Shown: positions 6,048 to 9,510 of the stretch, piece after piece
Layout of the letters: each line of letters starts with the position of its first letter
How positions within the stretch are numbered: the first letter of the stretch is position 1
NCBI GenBank assembly: GCA_026415535.1
Contig: JAOAGX010000068.1
Location: forward strand, 1 to 9,510
DNA: 9,510 nucleotides
Source of the DNA: Armatimonadota bacterium
GTDB taxonomy: Bacteria; Armatimonadota; UBA5829
Direction: 5' to 3'
Position numbers and translations under genes: made by a program
The notes under the pieces: generated by a model
The model's input: the letters and a program-made list of their open reading frames with translations, nothing else
Told to the model about the DNA's origin: nothing
Database searches by the model: none

Positions 6048-7034
6048 ATGCCTGTTACGCTGTCGGACATTGCTGAAAGGCTGAATTTGTCTACTTCGAC
6101 GGTCTCAAGAGTGCTCAACGGGCAGGACGACCCGCTGATCTCTAAAGCAACACGCGAACTTGTTGCGGCTACTGCTAAAGAGATGGGCTACAGGCCTAAC
6201 GCCGCAGCTAGGGCGCTTGCAAAAGGTCGCACCAACGTGGTTGCACTGTGGACTGTTAGCATATTCCCTGTTTTCTACTCCCAGGTCGTCCGGTTGTGCA
6301 CCGAATCGGTCAAGTCGTCAGGTTACAGCATTCGCGTGGTGGATATTGGACGCTCCGGAGCAAGAGTGGGCTCTATAAATTGGCCGTCAGACGGTGTATT
6401 GGCGTTTGACTCTGGCAGCCGTATTGAGCAGTTGATTGCGTCGGCAGGTCACCCCAAGGTTCCAATAGTCAACTTTGGATTGAACTGCGCCCATTCTCTG
6501 GACCATGTGAGTGTCAATCTGTTGAAGCCGAGCACAGAGGCTATGCGGCATCTTATATCCTTGGGGAGGAAGCGAATAGCTTATGTTGCCCCGACGGAGT
6601 CCGAAGACTTTAAGGATCCTCGTTGCGTTGCCTACTACGACGCCATGACGCAGGCCGGACTTAATGCTGAGTTTGTTTCGTTTGACCGTGTGCCTCCGGC
6701 AGTTTACCGATCCGTTGCGAGACAGACCATATGTGGTTATGTACAGGATTCGGGGGTTCCCGACGCCCTTTTCTGTTACGACGACGAAACGGCCATTGGT
6801 GCTTGCAGAGGGCTTCACGACTTAGGACTTCGTATACCGGAGGATGTGGCCGTGGTCGGTTGCAATGGCATAGAGGAAACCCAATACCACAACCCGCCGA
6901 TTAGCACCATAATCGTGCCGCTCGAGGAGATGTGCCGAAGGGCGTGGAGGTTTCTTCAGAATCGCATGATTAATCCCGATCTGCCCATTCAGGAAGCAGA
7001 AGTAAAGGCCGTATTTGAGGCGCGCGGGTCCTGA
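6048..7034 (+). CDS. LacI-family transcriptional regulator 2
   Basis: A 328-residue LacI/GalR-type regulator and clear paralogue of regulator 1. The helix-turn-helix is at about residues 4-25 (LSDIAERLNLSTSTVSRVLN), with specificity positions T16, S17 and R21. The hinge helix reads AARALA. The effector-binding domain ends with PEDVAVVGCNGIEETQYHNP and LEEMCRRAWRFLQNRMINP, which align with regulator 1 almost residue by residue; both also share an ALWT...YSQ opening just after the hinge. The ATG at 6048 has AGCGGAG eight bases upstream, and the protein starts directly at the DNA-binding domain as usual. It is transcribed alone and divergently from the other unit, under a promoter overlapped by operator O3, so autoregulation is likely. 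The paralogues may sense related ligands. Confidence 0.93.
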   Translation: MPVTLSDIAERLNLSTSTVSRVLNGQDDPLISKATRELVAATAKEMGYRPNAAARALAKGRTNVVALWTVSIFPVFYSQVVRLCTESVKSSGYSIRVVDIGRSGARVGSINWPSDGVLAFDSGSRIEQLIASAGHPKVPIVNFGLNCAHSLDHVSVNLLKPSTEAMRHLISLGRKRIAYVAPTESEDFKDPRCVAYYDAMTQAGLNAEFVSFDRVPPAVYRSVARQTICGYVQDSGVPDALFCYDDETAIGACRGLHDLGLRIPEDVAVVGCNGIEETQYHNPPISTIIVPLEEMCRRAWRFLQNRMINPDLPIQEAEVKAVFEARGS

Positions 7035-7082
7035 TTCTGAGTTAGCGTCGTTCTAAAAACTACGTAATTCTAACTAAAATCA

Positions 7083-7147
7083 CGTCATTCTGAGCATAGT
7101 AAAAAAACTCGACGCTACTACAAGGTCCTTCGCTGCGCTCAGGATTA
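7083..7147. repeat. Degenerate dispersed palindromic repeat (GTCATTCTGAGC / GCTCAGGAT type)
   Basis: The left arm CGTCATTCTGAGC (7083-7095) and the right arm CCTTCGCTGCGCTCAGGATTA (7127-7147) are inverted relative to each other (9 of 12 end bases match). The sequence has the look of a short intergenic palindromic element I have seen in several bacterial phyla, whose intact form reads GTCATTCTGAGCG...CGCTGCGCTCAGAATGAC. The inner part of the left arm is mutated to CATAGTAAAAAAAC. A further ATTCTGAG at 7034-7041 could be a scrap of another copy. It may act as an RNA hairpin behind lacI 2. Confidence 0.6.
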
Positions 7148-7238
7148 ATAGAATTGTGCTCTTTGGAGTGGTGTGTGATCTGCCCCTTGATGCTTCGTGG
7201 ATGCTCTTAGTCCCGAGTAGGGAAGCGTAATCGGTACG

Positions 7239-7280
7239 GTATTCGAGCCGAGTCCCGGCCACTCCGACTCGGCTCGATAC
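7239..7280. repeat. Strong GC-rich hairpin, 12-bp perfect stem
   Basis: TCGAGCCGAGTC (7243-7254) pairs perfectly with GACTCGGCTCGA (7266-7277) around an 11-base loop. With one bulged T at 7242 the stem gains three more pairs (GTA/TAC). No T-run follows on either strand, so it is not a standard intrinsic terminator. It could be part of an untranslated RNA, a protein-binding site or a transcription roadblock. Confidence 0.6.
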
Positions 7281-7293
7281 GAGATATCAGAGA

Positions 7294-7327
7294 TGCCCGC
7301 ATCGGTCGACGTTGGCCGGCGCGGGCA
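7294..7327. repeat. Second GC-rich hairpin
   Basis: TGCCCGC (7294-7300) pairs with GCGGGCA (7321-7327); within the loop CGG and CCG can extend the structure. It lies 12 bases before the end of the minus-strand remnant gene, so it might once have served as that gene's terminator. No clear T-run is present. Confidence 0.45.
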
Positions 7328-7338
7328 GGTCGTTTGAT

Positions 7339-7611
7339 CTACTCCCAGCTTGTTGCCAATAGCAACCTTTCTACATTGGAACCAACAAGCTGAAGCGAGC
7401 TTATTCCGTCCACAACAACGAAGGTGGTCACGTCAGGCAGCGTACCGCTGTAGACGACTCTCAACGGCACATTGGACCCGTCGTCAATTACGAATCCATT
7501 TACCGTGTGATCGAGAACTTGGCCGAAGGTTCTAACCAGTAACCCCACATTGTTGAGGCCGACCCCGTCTGTTATGCCCCGCTGACCCAGCGGCGGTGTT
7601 CCAATTAAAGC
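7339..7611 (-). pseudogene. C-terminal remnant of a larger protein with a GLNNVGLLVRTFG...IDDGS domain
   Basis: The minus-strand frame is open from 7611 (just after a TGA at 7612-7614) to TAG at 7339-7341. It reads PLGQRGITDGVGLNNVGLLV, then RTFGQVLDHTVNGFVIDDGS, then a strand-rich tail ending SNVERLLLATSWE. I recognise this as the end of a compact beta-rich, perhaps OB-like domain found at the C-terminus of long exported proteins, in my memory mostly of Armatimonadota. No convincing ATG or ribosome-binding site lies at the start of the open frame; a GTG at 7548 would begin in mid-domain. Upstream frames are broken by stops, although short stretches there may be eroded coding sequence. It is therefore best read as a decayed gene. 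A short standalone gene starting at GTG 7548 is less likely. Confidence 0.5.
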
Positions 7612-7846
7612 TCAAACCTTGGTCAATTGTTTTACGGATTGGTCGCTTGACGCTTGTAAGAAGCAAATCATGGTGATACGCTCTGTGCCGAAGGAATTGT
7701 TCGCGTAAAGTTCTAAACGTAAACAATACCGGATGCAGCCGCATTTGAATGGCTAAGACGCGATTTGTGCATTAGGCATGTCTTCTTGCACGAGTTACTG
7801 GATATTGTCAAAATGACGGTGGGACGCTAAGAAGGAGCGTTAGCTT
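7612..7846. other. Intergenic stretch before rodZ
   Basis: No gene is seen. The part next to the remnant gene may contain eroded coding sequence on the minus strand, but every frame is interrupted. A weak promoter candidate for rodZ is TTGCAC (7786-7791), 17 bases, CAAAAT (7809-7814); it matches consensus poorly. A small inverted repeat GTCA-AAA-TGAC overlaps that -10 position. The rodZ ribosome-binding site AAGGAG is at 7832-7837. Confidence 0.35.
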
Positions 7847-8662
7847 ATGGAAAATGCGTCGATTGGCGAGATTCTGCGAGCAAAAAGGGAAAGCCGCGGT
7901 CTTGGGCTTGAAGAAGTGCACGAGGAAACCAAGATCACCGTTCAGAACTTAGCTGCGCTGGAAGAGAATCGGTTCGACGCATTTCCGAACAAGGTGTACG
8001 CACGTGCGTTCCTGCGCGATTATGCGAACTTCCTTGACCTTGACAGTGCGTCGCTGCTGGCTCGTTATGAAGATCAATGGGGATGTGCACGTGAGGCGGA
8101 AGCACTTCGTGCGGTCGGACGCAGCGCACGACGCGCTGTCTGGTATGCGGTTGTTGTAATTCTCTTGCTTGGCGGGGTGGGGGTCGGTTCCTACATTTGG
8201 TGGATCGGTTGCGAACAAGAGAAGCCGGTTCCTCCAATTTCCGACACGCAGCGTACTTCTGTAGCTGCGGACAGAAAAGCTGTTTCGTCTCAGCCGATTC
8301 CACATATCACTGATAAACCGAAGCCGTCGCTCGAGAAGCAAGGCGCTGCCGCAGTTTCATCGCCCATACCGGATAAAATCACGCTTGAAGTGACCGCAAT
8401 TAGGCCGGTTTGGGTTAGGGTAAAATGCGACGGTATGAGAGTTTACGAGGCCATAATGCCTACGAGGGCTTCTAAAAGTTTTGAGGCAAGAGACTCGATC
8501 AACATACGTGCCGGAATGGCTGGAGCTGTGCGTATCAAACTGAATGGTGTTCCACAGAAGCCGTTGAAGGGTGGAACGCTCAAACAACCCGGTGAAAAGA
8601 CATACAGGCGCCAGGACTCAGTGCCTGCTTCTGCTTTGCCCGGGAAACCCTCGTCGTTTTAG
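7847..8662 (+). CDS. rodZ: RodZ-family cell-shape protein
   Basis: A 271-residue bitopic inner-membrane protein with the RodZ architecture. The N-terminal cytoplasmic helix-turn-helix (HTH_25, about residues 5-75: IGEILRAKRESRGLGLEEVH, then NKVYARAFLRDYANFLDL) is the part that contacts MreB in known RodZ. It is followed by a basic stretch (GRSARR, 91-96), one transmembrane helix (about 98-118), a Pro/Ser/Lys-rich linker (125-176) and a C-terminal DUF4115-like beta domain (about 178-240: LEVTAIRPVWVRVKCDG ... FEARDSINIRAG). RodZ couples MreB filaments to the cell-wall elongation machinery. AAGGAG lies nine bases before the ATG. The length is somewhat below that of E. coli RodZ because the linker is short. 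The last 30 residues are low-complexity and basic. It precedes the outer-membrane-like gene in the same direction. Confidence 0.88.
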   Translation: MENASIGEILRAKRESRGLGLEEVHEETKITVQNLAALEENRFDAFPNKVYARAFLRDYANFLDLDSASLLARYEDQWGCAREAEALRAVGRSARRAVWYAVVVILLLGGVGVGSYIWWIGCEQEKPVPPISDTQRTSVAADRKAVSSQPIPHITDKPKPSLEKQGAAAVSSPIPDKITLEVTAIRPVWVRVKCDGMRVYEAIMPTRASKSFEARDSINIRAGMAGAVRIKLNGVPQKPLKGGTLKQPGEKTYRRQDSVPASALPGKPSSF

Positions 8663-8693
8663 CACGATCTTTTCACACTGCCGCGAAGGAATA

Positions 8694-8709
8694 CGCTTGC
8701 TAGCGAGCG
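8694..8709. repeat. Imperfect palindrome between rodZ and the exported-protein gene
   Basis: CGCTTGCTAGCGAGCG is self-complementary at 14 of 16 positions. It sits in the 102-base gap after rodZ. No T-run follows, so it is unlikely to be an efficient terminator; it could be a weak hairpin or a binding site. Confidence 0.3.
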
Positions 8710-8748
8710 AAGACCGGAGATAGGAGTTTTGGTTTTCTTTGGCTTGCA

Positions 8749-8754
8749 GGGAGG
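8749..8754 (+). promoter_or_regulatory. Shine-Dalgarno site deciding the start of the exported protein
   Basis: GGGAGG lies ten bases before the ATG at 8765. A TTG at 8729 would have its AGGAG only two to three bases away, and a second ATG at 8777 is 22 bases away, so 8765 is preferred. Confidence 0.6.
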
Positions 8755-8764
8755 TCATCTGGAC

Positions 8765-9490
8765 ATGAGAGTGGACATGAGAACATTGGTGCGGCTGATG
8801 CTTGTGGCTGCTATGGTTATGGGGCTTACAACTTGCGCGTCGGCCGGCACATGCATCTATGGGCTCAGCGGTTTTATAGAGACGCCTGATGATACTACCG
8901 CAGGTCCGAGCGCGGTTACGTTTGCAGGTCGGTATGTTGCCGACCTAGGCGATTCCAAGTTCAATTTGTTGAGTTATGGTGGGACAGTAGGCATCGTGCC
9001 TAAACTTGAAGTTGGTGCTGTTGGACTGGACAGCGACGCGCCGGGTGCTTCGGTTAAAGGAATCTTGAACGTTAAGTTTCGAGTAGTGGATGAGTCTCTT
9101 GACAGGCCATCAGTTACTATAGGAGTAGTTGATCTGGCGAACAATCTTGGCGACGTGAGCCGTGGAATCGACAAGACAAGCATGTTCTTGATTATAGGTC
9201 GCAACCTGTCGAGCATAGCGGAAAATTGGGGTAGTTTGGTGAGCACGCCGCTCAGGGGAACGATTGGAGTCGGCACAGGTGTATACAAGGGCGTGTTTTT
9301 TGGGGTGAACTGGTCTCCGTCCAGCAAGATTGAGATAATGGGCGAGTACCTGAGCGAGGGTATTCGCCGAGGTGGCTCAGTGAATGCGGGAGTGCGGGTG
9401 AATGTGTTCGGAGGGCTTTCGATTGAGGTTGGAACGCTGGGCTTTAAGGATTTATACGGCGGCGCAAGCTATTCGTTGTCCATGTACTAG
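8765..9490 (+). CDS. Exported beta-rich protein, probable outer-membrane barrel
   Basis: A 241-residue protein starting at ATG 8765. A Sec signal peptide is clear: basic start MRVDMRTLVR, hydrophobic LMLVAAMVMGLTT, and a signal-peptidase I site after C-A-S-A (residue 27). LTTC resembles a lipobox but has Thr at -1, so a lipoprotein is less likely. The mature part opens with GLSGFIETPDDTTAGPSAV, like the start of bacterial barrel proteins (G.SG.I.TP, as in YjbH-type families). It then alternates short polar/hydrophobic strands with Gly turns (KLEVGAVGLD, GTIGVGTGVYKGVFFGVNW, GSVNAGVRVNVFGGLSIEVG) and ends in an aromatic residue (SLSMY), all typical of outer-membrane beta barrels. It implies a diderm envelope. 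The exact family and function are not recognised. It follows rodZ by 102 bases and may be co-transcribed. Confidence 0.7.
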   Translation: MRVDMRTLVRLMLVAAMVMGLTTCASAGTCIYGLSGFIETPDDTTAGPSAVTFAGRYVADLGDSKFNLLSYGGTVGIVPKLEVGAVGLDSDAPGASVKGILNVKFRVVDESLDRPSVTIGVVDLANNLGDVSRGIDKTSMFLIIGRNLSSIAENWGSLVSTPLRGTIGVGTGVYKGVFFGVNWSPSSKIEIMGEYLSEGIRRGGSVNAGVRVNVFGGLSIEVGTLGFKDLYGGASYSLSMY

Positions 9491-9510
9491 TGTGTTTCCA
9501 GGAACGAGAT

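Noticed and set aside
7192..7227. Possible small SRP RNA (CCCGAGTAGGGAAGCG resembles the GGAAGGAAGC region)
   Set aside because: The conserved SRP loop motif GTCAGGTCCGGAAGGAAGCAGC is not present and the two candidate stems compete for the same bases.
7080..7262. A 60-codon minus-strand open frame reading AAKDLVVASSFFTMLRMT
   Set aside because: Its C-terminal part is a translation of the dispersed palindromic repeat; this peptide is a common false gene call and has no ribosome-binding site.
7163..7267. tRNA-like appearance: acceptor-like pairing TTGGAGTGG/CCACTCCGA with a TTCGAGC loop-like motif
   Set aside because: The span of 105 bases is too long, the five bases flanking TTCGAGC do not pair as a T-stem, and no anticodon arm can be built.
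7786..7814. TTGCAC-17-CAAAAT as the rodZ promoter
   Set aside because: The -35 box matches only three of six consensus bases; mentioned in the intergenic entry but not listed as a promoter.
8765..8848. Exported protein as a lipoprotein (LTTC lipobox)
   Set aside because: Thr at -1 before the Cys is unfavourable, and a better signal-peptidase I site (ASA) follows immediately.

Overview
The window reads as a piece of a draft chromosome contig from a Gram-negative-type (diderm) bacterium with roughly balanced base composition. The left edge is not genomic: bases 1-15 are the inner part of the Tn5/Nextera mosaic end, so the contig was cut at a tagmentation site. The best taxonomic guess is Armatimonadota or a relative. 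This rests on three things: a DUF6784/DUF6785-type membrane protein next to non-haem URO-D-like proteins, a LacI-rich setting, and a remnant of a GLNNVGLLVRTFG/IDDGS domain that I associate with that phylum. The guess is an inference and no marker gene settles it.

Layout. Bases 16-610 hold a decayed IS3-family element (orfA tail plus an internally deleted, frameshifted orfB). Bases 640-5801, minus strand, form a compact unit transcribed right to left: lacI-type regulator 1, a polytopic membrane protein of about 640 residues, and two tandem URO-D-superfamily proteins A and B. A second LacI-type gene, a paralogue of the first, runs divergently at 6048-7034. The 246-bp divergent region carries a good sigma70-type promoter for each gene, and each promoter has a near-identical LacI-type operator on it. 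Bases 7035-7846 hold no intact gene; they contain a degenerate dispersed inverted repeat, two strong GC-rich hairpins and the minus-strand remnant of a larger protein. On the right are rodZ (7847-8662) and an exported beta-rich, probable outer-membrane protein (8765-9490).

How it may work. The minus-strand unit looks like a ligand-controlled uptake and conversion module. A LacI-type sensor would control a transporter-like membrane protein and two URO-D-fold enzymes that lack the haem-pathway signature and resemble the MtaA/CmuA methyltransferase side of the superfamily. One of the pair (B) keeps the His-X-Cys...Cys zinc ligands and the other (A) has lost all three, which suggests either a catalytic plus accessory pair or two different chemistries. 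The substrate cannot be read from the sequence. This four-gene module with its paired operator switch is the most interesting part of the window; the rodZ/outer-membrane part looks like ordinary cell-envelope housekeeping.
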